Assembly (NCBI RefSeq): GCF_000019705.1
Contig: NC_011255.1
Coordinates: 1-35,315, forward strand
DNA: 35,315 bases
Source: Borrelia recurrentis A1
GTDB lineage: Bacteria > Spirochaetota > Spirochaetia > Borreliales > Borreliaceae
Reading direction: 5' to 3'
The stretch's first letter is position 1, and every line of letters starts with the position of its first letter. The translations under genes and the position numbers were made by a program. Shown in pieces: positions 26,624 through 35,050 of the stretch. The notes beneath the pieces are model-generated. The model did not search any database, was not told the DNA's origin, and saw only the letters and a list, made by a program, of their open reading frames with translations.

Positions 26624-26833
26624 ATGAAATACAATTATAAAATCAATTCTTATGAATTATACAGACATTCAATATTTTTCAGGAATTATATAAATAATGT
26701 TGGAGAAGACGTCCTGCACAATGGAATCAACTTAGAAATTGTTTATAGAACTGCTTTAGGTGGTATTGAAGATATGTTAGATAATCTAAAAGTAAAACTT
26801 AAAGAAGCACTATTGAATTGTATTATATATTGA
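26624..26833 (+). CDS. Small hypothetical prophage protein
   Basis: 69 residues, GGAGAG upstream of ATG. The sequence MKYNYKINSYELYRHSIFFRN and on, ending GGIEDMLDNLKVKLKEALLNC, is not recognised. The left copy is truncated by fusion with a vlp tail. Its end (26833) is 38 bases from the start of 5'-truncated vlp sequence, so the C-terminus may also be cut by recombination here. Confidence 0.5.
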   Translation: MKYNYKINSYELYRHSIFFRNYINNVGEDVLHNGINLEIVYRTALGGIEDMLDNLKVKLKEALLNCIIY

Positions 26834-26871
26834 TGAGATGTGATGGTTGAGTAGGCGAAAGGTAACAATTT

Positions 26872-27793
26872 GTGGGTTCGATAGCAAATTTAGGTAAAGG
26901 ATTTTTAGATGTTTTTGTGAGTTTTGGCGATATGATTACAGGGACGTTGGGGATAAAAGCGGAAACAAAGAAATCAGATATTGGGAAATATTTTACTGAT
27001 ATTGAGAAGACTATGCAGGCTACTAAAGTAAAATTGAACGAAATTTTAAATAAGAATGGGAATTATGAAAAAATTAAAACGGTTGTTGAGCAATTTATTA
27101 CTGGGATTTTGGATAAGATAGCAGAAGGAGCTAAAATAGCATCAAGCGGGACTGAAAGTGGTGATGCTATTGGTGGTGCTCCTGCTACTGGTCAGGATGC
27201 ATCACCAGCAGATGTTACAAGTGTAAATGCATTAGTTAAAGGAATTAGACAGATAGTTGGAATAGTTTTTAAAAAGGGTGAGGGTAATCCAGAAGCTACT
27301 AAGACAGTAGAAAATGAGAAGAAATCAATTGGTAAATTGTTTGGTGCCAAGGCTAATAGTGAAGAAGCACAAGCCGCAGCGGCAAGTGCATCAATAGGGG
27401 CAGTAAGTGGAGTTGATATATTGCAAAGCTATTGCTAAATCTGGTGAGGCTGCTAATAATGATGTTGGTATTGATCAAGCAAAAAATGCAGTAGGAATTG
27501 CATCTGCAAAGAAAGAAGATAATAAAGATCTTAGTGATTCTGTAAAAAAAGATTCTATTATAGCAGCAGGAATAGCTTTAAGAGCAATGTCAAAAGGTGG
27601 TAAATTTGCGGCTAAGGCTGAAGAGAAAGCAGCAAATGCAGTAAATGGAGCAGTAGCAAGTATAGTAAATAAGGTATTAAGTACATTGATAGTAGCAATC
27701 AGAAATACAGTAGATGAAGGATTAAAAGAGATAAATAAGGTGTTAGGAGAGATTAAACAAGGAGAAGGGTCTGTTGCCAAAATTAATGAATAA
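26872..27793 (+). pseudogene. vlp: 5'-truncated, frameshifted vlp
   Basis: Sequence begins abruptly at the mature start (IANLGKGFLDVFVSFGDMITGTLG), without signal peptide, ribosome site or promoter. An extra C at about 27424 in GVDIL-(K)AIAKS shifts the frame; the second part runs to the normal C-terminus (VNKVLSTLIVAIRNTVDEGLKEINKVLGEIKQGEGS). It belongs to the same Vlp subfamily as the damaged vlp of the outer arms. It is a silent donor at most. Confidence 0.88.
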
Positions 27794-27858
27794 AAGAATA
27801 AGATAATTAGTACAATTTAGAATATAATTAAATTTTTTCAAATAAAAACTTAGTTAAT

Positions 27859-27883
27859 GAGAGCGATAGGGCTCTCTTTTTTT
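27859..27883 (+). terminator. GAGAGC-type terminator
   Basis: GAGAGC, loop GATAGG, GCTCTC and seven T's, 65 bases past the vlp stop. Confidence 0.85.
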
Positions 27884-28034
27884 ATTTGCAGTATTGTGTA
27901 TGTTATATAAATTATTTCTATATAAATCATATTTTTTTCTTCTAGTTCTTAAAAGATAAGCTAAGTAAATAAAAGAAAAGTAAATAAGCTAGTAAGAAAG
28001 CTAAAAAGAAAGAAAAAATAATGAGGCGAAGAAA
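27884..28034 (+). promoter_or_regulatory. Vlp/vsp upstream module
   Basis: After the terminator comes a segment with TGTATGTTATATAAA and ATATTTTTTT, then GCTAGTAAGAAAGCTAAAAAGAAAG before the start codon. Nearly the same segments precede the vlp at 30968 (30858-30967), its left twin (4426-4535) and the left damaged vlp (5722-5845). It is shared 5' homology of the cassettes and may include a weak promoter. It could also guide recombination. Confidence 0.45.
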
Positions 28035-28739
28035 ATGAAGAGAGAAGTAAAAGAAGGAGAAATAAAAGGGAAGAGAGATAAAAAAGTAGAGGGAAAAAGA
28101 AGAGTAGTAATATTAATGATGGTGATGATGATAGTGATGGGATATAATAGTGGGGAAGGAATAAAGGAAGGAGAGGAAGGGAAAGCAAGGAAGGGAGATG
28201 GGAGTGTAATTGATTTAAAGGTAGTAAGTAAAAAGATAGGAGAGGCTGTTGTTTTTGTAGAAGATGTCAAGGAAGTTTATACTTTAGTTAAATCTATTGA
28301 CGAGTTGGCTAAAGCTATTAAAAAGAGAATTCAAGCAGGTGGTCTTCAAGATGATAATGATAATTTAAATGGAACATTGCTTGCAGGGGCATATCAAATA
28401 ATGTCTGATGCGGAGTCTAAATTGGCAACATTGGAGGGTAAAGCTGAAAAATTTGTTGGGATGAAGGATAAAGTTACTTCTGCGAAGCAGAAAAGTACGG
28501 CATTTTTAAATAAATTGAAATCAGAAAATGCTACTCTTGGTGTGGCTTCAGCAGCTGTTTCTAGTGCTAATGCAAAGGAAGCCATAGATAGGAACAATGG
28601 TTCTAAAACTAAAGGCGCACAAGAACTTGTTGATTTAAATATAGAAATCGATGGGTTGTTAGCTACTGCTAAATCTTTTGTATCGGATGTAATTAAAGAG
28701 CTTACAACTTCTGCTAAAGATGTTGTTGTTAATCCTTAA
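28035..28739 (+). CDS. vsp: Variable small protein (Vsp/OspC-type) with mutated lipobox
   Basis: Vsps are OspC-related surface lipoproteins that alternate with Vlps. The mature part is typical: VIDLKVVSKKIGEAVVFVEDVKEVYTLVKSIDELAKAIKKRI, GAYQIMSDAESKLATLEGKAEKF, KSTAFLNKLKSENATLGV, KGAQELVDLNIEIDGLL. The frame is full length (234 residues including a long basic leader). However, the lipobox reads IVMGY instead of IVMGC: codon 37 is TAT (28143-28145) where the vlps here have TGT. Without the Cys the protein cannot be lipidated at this site. The ribosome site (GAGGCG) is also weaker than the GGAGG of the vlps. It reads as a well preserved but silent cassette. Confidence 0.92.
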   Translation: MKREVKEGEIKGKRDKKVEGKRRVVILMMVMMIVMGYNSGEGIKEGEEGKARKGDGSVIDLKVVSKKIGEAVVFVEDVKEVYTLVKSIDELAKAIKKRIQAGGLQDDNDNLNGTLLAGAYQIMSDAESKLATLEGKAEKFVGMKDKVTSAKQKSTAFLNKLKSENATLGVASAAVSSANAKEAIDRNNGSKTKGAQELVDLNIEIDGLLATAKSFVSDVIKELTTSAKDVVVNP

Positions 28740-28790
28740 TGATAAGGAAGATAGAGTATAATTATAAATTTTTTTATAAAAAAGTTGGTG

Positions 28791-28824
28791 AAGAGAGCTT
28801 AGCTTATGTTTAGCTCTCTTTTTT
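28791..28824 (+). terminator. GAGAGC-type terminator after vsp
   Basis: AAGAGAGCT, 12-base loop, AGCTCTCTT and a T-run about 50 bases past the vsp stop. Confidence 0.85.
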
Positions 28825-28901
28825 ATTTATAGTTAAACAGATAAAAAAAAATAGGAATCGACAAGAGTATAGTATGATAAAAAATGAAATAAAATGTAAG
28901 A

Positions 28902-29752
28902 ATGAATAGAATAGTAAAGGGAATAATGGTAATGATGGTGATGATAGTGATGGGATGTAATAGTGGGGGAGTAGCTGGAGGAGAGGAAGGAAGAATAAAT
29001 TTTTGCAGTCATTAGTTAATGTGAGTAATGAATTTTTGAATGTTTTGGGGAAATGGTGGGGAGTGTATCGGGATTGAATGTTAATTCAAAGAAATCAAAT
29101 GTAGGGAAATATTTTAAGACAGTGCAGGGTACTGTGCAAGAGATAAAGGATGGACTTAATAAAATTGTTGCTGAAATGAAGGCAGAAAAGAATCCTAATG
29201 CAGAGGCTATTGAGAGTGCAGTTAAAACATTAGTTGAGAGTAAACTAGATAAGATAATTGGTGGAGCAAAGGAGGCAAGTGATGCGATAGGAGTAGAAGG
29301 TAGTGAACTAATTGGTAATGTTGCTGCTCATACAATTCCTGTGGGTATTAAAGGTGAAACTGCAAACTTAATAAAAGGCATTGGATCAATTGTAGATATA
29401 GTGCTTAAAGATGAAGGTAATGCTGAGGCTGGAGATGATAAGAAAGCTACAGATGGTTCTACTGTGAGAACTGGGGGTAATGCTGCTGATAATGAAGCGG
29501 GTAAGTTATTTGCTTCAGATAATGCTGGTGATTCTGCTGAGAAGGCTAAGAAAGTGGCGGCTGATGCAGCAAAAGCAGTTGGAGCAGTCACTGGTGCTGA
29601 TATTCTAAAAGCTATGGTTAAATCTGGTGGTGATGCTGTAAAATTGGCTAATGGTAATGCTGCAGCTGGTACTGCTAAAAAAGATGCAGGAATAGCAGGG
29701 GCTATAGCATTAAGAGCTATAGCAAAGAATGGTAAGTTTGCTAATGGTAATG
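28902..29752 (+). pseudogene. vlp: Vlp of a second subfamily, frameshifted and 3'-truncated
   Basis: ATG at 28902 opens a signal peptide ending [13 protein letters not shown], without a clear ribosome site. One A is missing near 29000 ([18 protein letters not shown]), and about nine bases are lost near [10 protein letters not shown]. The long central frame (29053 on; [56 protein letters not shown]) is open. It ends when the sequence runs into the signal-peptide region of the next vlp at about 29752-29765, so its C-terminal ~60 residues are gone. The join uses the shared run GATGATGATAGTG. Confidence 0.88.
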
Positions 29753-30771
29753 CTGATGATGATAGTGATGGGATGTAATAGTGGGGGAGTAAGTGGAGGA
29801 GTAAAGGATCCAGAGAAAGTATTTTTAAGTGAAATGGTAAATTTAGGTAAAGGATTTTTAGATGTTTTTGTGAGTTTTTGGGATATGATTACAGGGACAT
29901 TGGGAATAAAGGCGGATACGAAAAAAAGTGATATAGGAGCTTATTTTACTAAGATTGAGAATACTATGAAAACAGTGAAAGAGAAATTAGGGAAGATTTT
30001 GGAAGAGAATGGGAAATATGAAAAAGTGAAAGGTAAGGTAGAGGAATTTATTGGGACGATAAGTAAGATCGAAGAGGGAGCAAAGGAGGCAGCAAAGGGT
30101 GCTACAAGTGATACTGCTATTGGTGGTGCTAATAGTGCAGGACAAGCAGCAGTGGCAGCTGACAAAAATTCAGTTATTTCGTTATTAAAAGGAATAACTG
30201 CAATAGTAGGAGTAGTGTTGAAAGATAATGAAGGTAGTGCGGATGCTAACAAAACAGGGGATGATAAGAAAGATATTGGCACACACACTGTTTGTTAATG
30301 ATGCTGGTAAGGCTGATGCCAAAGAGGAAAATATTGCAAAAGCATCAGCAAACATTGGAGCAGTAAGTGGGTCTGATATATTGAGGGCGATAGCGAAGTC
30401 AAAAGAAGATCCTCAAGTTGATAGTACTAATGGAATTGAGAAAGCTGGAGATGCTGCAGAGATAGCAATTGCTCCAGTTGTTGCTGATAAGAAAGAGATT
30501 AAAGAGGAATCAGCAAAGAAAGATACAGTAATAGCAGGAGGGATAGCATTGAGAGGTATGGCAAAGGGAGGAGAATTTGCGGCTAAAAATGGTGATGCTA
30601 AAGATGCAAATGCAGTCAATGGAGCAGTAGCAAGTGCGGTAAAATAAGGTATTAAGTACATTGATAATAGCAATCAGGAATAGAGTAGATGAAGGATTAA
30701 AAGGGATTAGTGAAGTATTAGGAGAGATTAAGCAAGGAGAGGGTTCTGAAGCTAAAGTTAAGGCTAATTAA
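29753..30771 (+). pseudogene. vlp: Vlp lacking its own 5' end, with two frameshifts, right copy
   Basis: Twin of 4622-5721. The start codon, ribosome site and upstream module have been replaced by the preceding vlp. The remaining signal peptide ([13 protein letters not shown]) has the correct five G's. A gain of CACA within ATTGGCACAC (30278-30290) shifts the frame to a stop at 30298; the left copy has the normal sequence DIGTLFVND. The extra A at 30641-30644, shared with the left arm, causes the stop after NGAVASAVK; the tail is readable to 30771. Two lesions plus loss of the 5' end make it unusable except as a recombination donor. Confidence 0.9.
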
Positions 30772-30834
30772 TATGTGAATTAGTTAGTATATATAATAGA
30801 CATATGTGATAATTATTAGGTAAAAAGGCTGGTA

Positions 30835-30857
30835 GAGGGAGCAATAAAGCTCTCTTT
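30835..30857 (+). terminator. GAGAGC-type terminator, right outer arm
   Basis: GAGGGAGC, AATAAA loop, GCTCTC and T-run. Twin of 4536-4558. Confidence 0.8.
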
Positions 30858-30967
30858 TTTTATTTTCAAGGTTGTATGTGTTATATAAATCATATTTTTT
30901 TGCTTCTAATCCTTCAAAGAAAAGCTATAAAAAAGCGAAAAAGAAGAAAAACAAGGAGGCAAAAAGA
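30858..30967 (+). promoter_or_regulatory. Vlp upstream module, right outer arm
   Basis: Contains TTGTATGTGTTATATAAATC, an ATATTTTTTT run, a purine-rich AAAAAGCGAAAAAGAAG stretch and the AAGGAGG ribosome site. Same layout as 27884-28034. A TTG...TATAAA pair is a weak promoter candidate. Confidence 0.45.
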
Positions 30968-32008
30968 ATGAAGAAAGGAATAAAAGGTGAAATGATAAAT
31001 ATAGTGATGATAATGTGTTTGATGGTGGTGATGGGATGTAATAGTGGGGGAGTAAAAGGAGAAGAGGGAAAAGGAACACAAGGAATTGGAGGTTTGGGTG
31101 AAGTAATTTCACATTTAAGGGAAGGATTTTTGGAGGTTTTTGTATCTTTTGGAAATATACTAAAAGATACATTTGGTCTTACTTCAAATACAACTAAGAA
31201 AGAAGTTGGTGAGAGGTTGGGAAAGATTGGGGAAGCAGTAGAGGTAGCTAAAGGCAAATTAGAAGGTATTAAGGGAACTGAGCAGTTTAGTTTAATGAAA
31301 GACAAAGTTGATAGTGTAATTACTAATGCAGTTAATATTTTGAAAAAGTTAGTTGAAGGAACAAAAAAATTTAAGGAAGCTACTGATGGCGCTAATGGTA
31401 AAATCGGAAATGCTAATGGTACTGAGGATGCAGTGCAGGCAGATATAGCAAGTGTCAAGAGTCTTGTTGAGGGAATTAATATGATCTATGAAGCAGCTAA
31501 GGAAGTTAAAGTTGATTCAAAAGGAAATGCTGATAAGACAATTGCCGACTCTAAAGCAATTGCAAAGTTATTTAATGATACTGCTAGTGCTGATGCGACT
31601 GGTTTAAAAGCGGCTAATGTTGCATTAAATTCGTCAAGTGGTGCAGATATATTGGCAGTAATTGATTCAGCTAAGAATGGAATAAATGCGCCTGCTGGCC
31701 AAATTAGTGCTGCAAAAAATGCTTATGACATTGCAGTTGCTATTAAAAATAGTGCAGATGCAGGTGCTGATGTTAGGGAGAAAGGGTCAGTAATAACAGC
31801 TGGTTTAGCATTAAGGGCAATGGCTAAGAATGGCAAATTGGCAACTCATGCTAATGTACCAGCAGAAGGACTGAATGCAGTATTAATAGGAGCAGTTAGT
31901 AAAACTGTAAATGAGATAGTGTCTACTATAAGAAGAACAGTTGATAAATGTTTAAAAGATGTTAATGATTGCATAAAAGAAGATTTTAGTAGTGTAGTAA
32001 AATCCTAA
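30968..32008 (+). CDS. vlp: Variable large protein (Vlp) surface lipoprotein, intact, right copy
   Basis: 346 residues, inverted twin of 3385-4425, with the same signal peptide and lipobox (VVMGC, Cys24), the same AAGGAGG site and the same terminator. Three residue differences were noted: V for I in EAVEVAKGK, V for A in ADILAVIDSA, and D for G in IKEDFSS near the C-terminus. Both copies keep the full reading frame, while the neighbouring vlp is broken in both arms. Two nearly identical complete vlps in inverted orientation on one plasmid could exchange by homologous recombination and invert the DNA between them. Confidence 0.93.
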   Translation: MKKGIKGEMINIVMIMCLMVVMGCNSGGVKGEEGKGTQGIGGLGEVISHLREGFLEVFVSFGNILKDTFGLTSNTTKKEVGERLGKIGEAVEVAKGKLEGIKGTEQFSLMKDKVDSVITNAVNILKKLVEGTKKFKEATDGANGKIGNANGTEDAVQADIASVKSLVEGINMIYEAAKEVKVDSKGNADKTIADSKAIAKLFNDTASADATGLKAANVALNSSSGADILAVIDSAKNGINAPAGQISAAKNAYDIAVAIKNSADAGADVREKGSVITAGLALRAMAKNGKLATHANVPAEGLNAVLIGAVSKTVNEIVSTIRRTVDKCLKDVNDCIKEDFSSVVKS

Positions 32009-32075
32009 TTAGTATAGTATTGTAGTACCTTAAACTATTATTTATTAGGGAGTTAAGATTTTTATAAATTTTGAC

Positions 32076-32114
32076 AAGCAGGAATGCCTTGTATGTAAGT
32101 ATTTCTGCTTTTTT
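32076..32114 (+). terminator. Terminator after the intact vlp, right copy
   Basis: AAGCAGGAAT pairs with ATTTCTGCTT (one wobble), followed by TTTT. About 70 bases past the vlp stop. Confidence 0.7.
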
Positions 32115-32160
32115 ATATTTGCTTTGTGTAAGTTTATACCGTAGTTTATACTGTTTATAT

Positions 32161-32267
32161 TTAGTAGCTATAGTTTACTTTTTCTAAATTATTTGCTACT
32201 GTTTTCTTAATTATTAAATTCAATACCCTAATACCTTATTTACCGAATTTACTCCTGCTGCCTTATC
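32161..32267 (-). pseudogene. Vlp C-terminal tail remnant, right copy
   Basis: Inverted twin of 3126-3232 with the same one-base frame loss after VNKVLG. It points toward the intact vlp from the opposite strand. Confidence 0.5.
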
Positions 32268-33399
32268 CCTACAACTTCATTAATTGAAGAACCAAACGGT
32301 GATTAATAAATTATATATATGTAAATGTAATGTGCACACTTCTCTCTGTAATCGTGAGGGGAGGTGTTATAATTGTTAATTATATGTTACTTGATTGATG
32401 CATATGTTCTAATGAAAAATATTCAGTTTATTGTATAAGATTGTATGATTATAAAAGTATAGTTTGTTCATAGTTATACAATTGTGTAAAAGATAATAAA
32501 TTATAAAAGCAAATTTTAATTTACACAAAATACTTTAATCATTTGAAGAGATTTAATGATGCTAATTTACAGTGTTAATTTTAGTATAGAAAAAAACATA
32601 CAGAAACTCGCAAAAATCTAATACCTTACTTAATAAGTGTATATTAAAAATGTAAAAAAGTTTAGTGATATTAAAATTTTGTTATTGAATGCAGATAATG
32701 GAATATTTGTACTATTTAACATTAAGATGTTATTATGTAGTAAAATCAATCATTTTTTTAGGTTTAATTTTTAAAAATATTTTTTGTACTAATGATTATG
32801 GATAAATGTGTTTGTTTATAAAAAAGTGTAAACTATTTGCAGTATTTATATGTAAATTTTAAATGAATTAATAAAAATTAAGTTTTCAAGACTATTGAGT
32901 GAAGTAGGCTTACTTACAAGTTTGATACTTTTGTATTTTGGATGTTTTAAAATGGATTCATAAAAGTAAGAATTGTCCTTTTTGTTTAGAGATTAAAGAA
33001 TAATAGAATAAATATATTCTAAATGTTTAGTAGTTATATTTGCAAGAAATAATTTTTTGAGAATACGATTAAGTTTTATATAAATAATATTAAACTTATG
33101 TTTTTTTAGGAAATAAATAGCATTTATAATGAGTGAGGAGTTGACCAAAGTATGATTTCTAATTTGTAAATTGGATGATGATGTGTAAGTAATAGTATCA
33201 TGTGTGTAATTAGTGATAGTAAAATTTTTTTGGTGAATTTAAAATAATGTTGAATGTTATAAGGGAATAGGTAATTTAATAGTAATAAAATGTTATAATT
33301 TAAGATATTACTATTATTTTACACACTAAATATGTTTTATCCAGTCTGAATTTTATTCAAATTGCTATATCTTTGTTATTAACTTAAAAGGAGAAGAAA
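32268..33399. other. AT-rich spacer of the right outer arm
   Basis: Twin of 1994-3125. No gene is recognised except the nonsense copy of the small frame (32846-33148). The lipoprotein promoter should lie in its last ~100 bases; TTGCTATATCTTTGTTATTA before the AAGGAG site is AT-rich without a clear consensus. Confidence 0.55.
32846..33148 (-). pseudogene. Nonsense copy of the small hypothetical frame
   Basis: Same sequence as 2245-2547 except for TAA in place of the Gln codon in IILQSL, which would cut the product to about half. The change is a single C-to-T on the coding strand. Confidence 0.35.
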
Positions 33400-34647
33400 A
33401 TGAAATCCAAGAATAAATATTTGGCTTTGGGATTACTTTTAAGTTTTATCAATTGTGATTTATTCATGAACGATGAAATTAAAGAGAAATCTCTAGGTTT
33501 GTTTGATAAGGTGCATTCTGTCTTAGATGCTAGTGCCAAGTCTATTAGTAGTAATAAGAATGGTAAGTTTTCACAAGATGTGGTATCAGGTGATATAACT
33601 AGTGGTCTTCAGAATGATGTGCAAAAGGATATTCAAGTTGCATTATCAAGTACAACATTTGAAACTGGTGAAGCAAAAATACAAAAACAACAAGATGTAG
33701 AGAGTGAAAATTCAATAACTAAAGTTTCAAAAGTGTATAGTAATGTTATAAATGGCTTGACTGGGGGAAAACCTCTTAGAGGCACAGAGAAAGAAGTAAA
33801 TTATCCAAATGTTGATGACGGAGAAGCAACATCTGTTGAGATTCATCATAATTCATATCTAAATGGATTTGGAAGTACTTCAAGTAGTTCTATTCAAGGT
33901 GAAATTTGGGATTCAAGTAACTTCTTTGAAGTCACTTATAATTCTGCATATAACTCTGAACCTGAGCTAAGTGGACAAAACAGTTTGAGTGAGGATTATT
34001 ATGAGGAAGATGATGATGACTATGATAACGAGCATGAGAACAGCTATGAAGAAGATGACGAAGATTATGAAGGTTATTATGATAACTATGATAAAAAGGA
34101 AAGTGAAGAAAAATATGATAAAGATGAATATGATGAAGAAGAGGAGAGATTAGATAGGGAATATAAATTACGTTCAAAAAATACCAAAGATAGTGTAAAA
34201 AAAGCATTTAAATTAGCTATACAAATAAAAAAAGATTGGGGAACAGTTGAATTCCATAAAACAAAGCTAAACCCTATTTATGGTATAAGAGCGACAAGTG
34301 ATGAAAAACAAAAGTCTCAAAGAAAACTGTCTAAGTTTAATAAAAACAAATTAATAGAATCTCTAACAAAATTTTTAAATGCAATTGAAGAAAGTTTGAA
34401 TAATGCTGACGCTCTTACGAATATTCCTGAATATCCTGGTAGTTTTGCAAAAGACCTACAAGCAAAGGCAAAATTAGATAGACTTAAAACAGAAATAAAG
34501 ACTTTAATATCAAAGGTTCAAAAAAGTAATAAAACTAATTATCAATCCTATGAAGAAATCGGTTCATCCATTGCATCATCTCCAAAAATTAAAAGTGAGT
34601 TAAAGCAAGTATTAGCATTGCTTTACAGTCTTACCGGTGCTAGATAG
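33400..34647 (+). CDS. Acidic, repeat-rich surface lipoprotein, intact copy
   Basis: 415 residues, start after AAAAGGAG. Lipoprotein signal peptide with lipobox FINC (Cys19). Residues ~20-165 are Ser/Asn/Val-rich (FDKVHSVLDASAKSISSNKNG). Residues ~195-245 are an extremely acidic Asp/Glu/Tyr block (EEDDDDYDNEHENSYEEDD). Residues ~250-415 are a basic helical domain (VKKAFKLAIQIKKDWGTVEFHKTKLNPIYGIRATSDEKQ, LIESLTKFLNAIEESLNNADALTNIP, SELKQVLALLYSLTGAR). The C-terminal domain recalls immunogenic plasmid lipoproteins of relapsing-fever Borrelia, but I cannot name the family. It is monocistronic, with an inverted repeat after it. The left copy has a stop at codon 166. Confidence 0.85.
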   Translation: MKSKNKYLALGLLLSFINCDLFMNDEIKEKSLGLFDKVHSVLDASAKSISSNKNGKFSQDVVSGDITSGLQNDVQKDIQVALSSTTFETGEAKIQKQQDVESENSITKVSKVYSNVINGLTGGKPLRGTEKEVNYPNVDDGEATSVEIHHNSYLNGFGSTSSSSIQGEIWDSSNFFEVTYNSAYNSEPELSGQNSLSEDYYEEDDDDYDNEHENSYEEDDEDYEGYYDNYDKKESEEKYDKDEYDEEEERLDREYKLRSKNTKDSVKKAFKLAIQIKKDWGTVEFHKTKLNPIYGIRATSDEKQKSQRKLSKFNKNKLIESLTKFLNAIEESLNNADALTNIPEYPGSFAKDLQAKAKLDRLKTEIKTLISKVQKSNKTNYQSYEEIGSSIASSPKIKSELKQVLALLYSLTGAR

Positions 34648-34683
34648 AATTTATTTTTTAAATTAAGTTGTAAGTAAAAATTA

Positions 34684-34715
34684 TTAAGATAGGCTATGAG
34701 TAGGGCCTATCTTAA
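34684..34715. terminator. 11-bp inverted repeat after the acidic lipoprotein gene, right copy
   Basis: TTAAGATAGGC / GCCTATCTTAA, 10-base loop, 37 bases past the stop. Twin of 678-709. Confidence 0.5.
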
Positions 34716-34939
34716 CTTGTTAAAGGTATAATGAACACTTTAAAAAGAAAAAGCTTATGGTTTTTGTGGGGGTTTGGTATAAAGACTAATATAGTGTGTT
34801 ATAGCTTTTCTAATAAATTAAATCATAAAGATCGATTCCTTGATATTTTGCTAAATATAAAATATTAATCATCTATTGAATAATTTTATGAATATTTTCT
34901 CTTAATACTTTCTAATATGTGCAATAATTTTTGTTATAT

Positions 34940-35050
34940 TTAATGTTGATGGAATTTTTTTAAGATATTTGATCTCTTATAGGCAGCAAATTTACCTTTC
35001 TTACTCATTGTCTTCAATGCAACAGCAGCTGCAAAGTTTGCATTAGTTTT
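34940..35050 (-). pseudogene. Decayed Vlp fragment near the right end
   Basis: Inverted twin of 343-453 (AAAVALKTMSKKGKFAA). The surrounding 34716-34939 and 35051-35315 hold no intact gene. A short frame reading AEQRAASEFIEEIF near 35120-35190 (plus strand) is unrecognised. The sequence is cut by the window end before any telomere. Confidence 0.55.

Larger units (their letters stand above)
19335..26755. repeat. Inner inverted-repeat arm, right copy (cp32-like prophage remnant)
   Basis: Inverted, diverged copy of 6010-13545 with the same gene order from DUF244 outward to bdr and the small gene at 26624. Homology on the left stops at the IKCSD motif of DUF244 and near EIVYRTAL of the small gene. 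Indels differ in nearly every gene. Confidence 0.93.
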
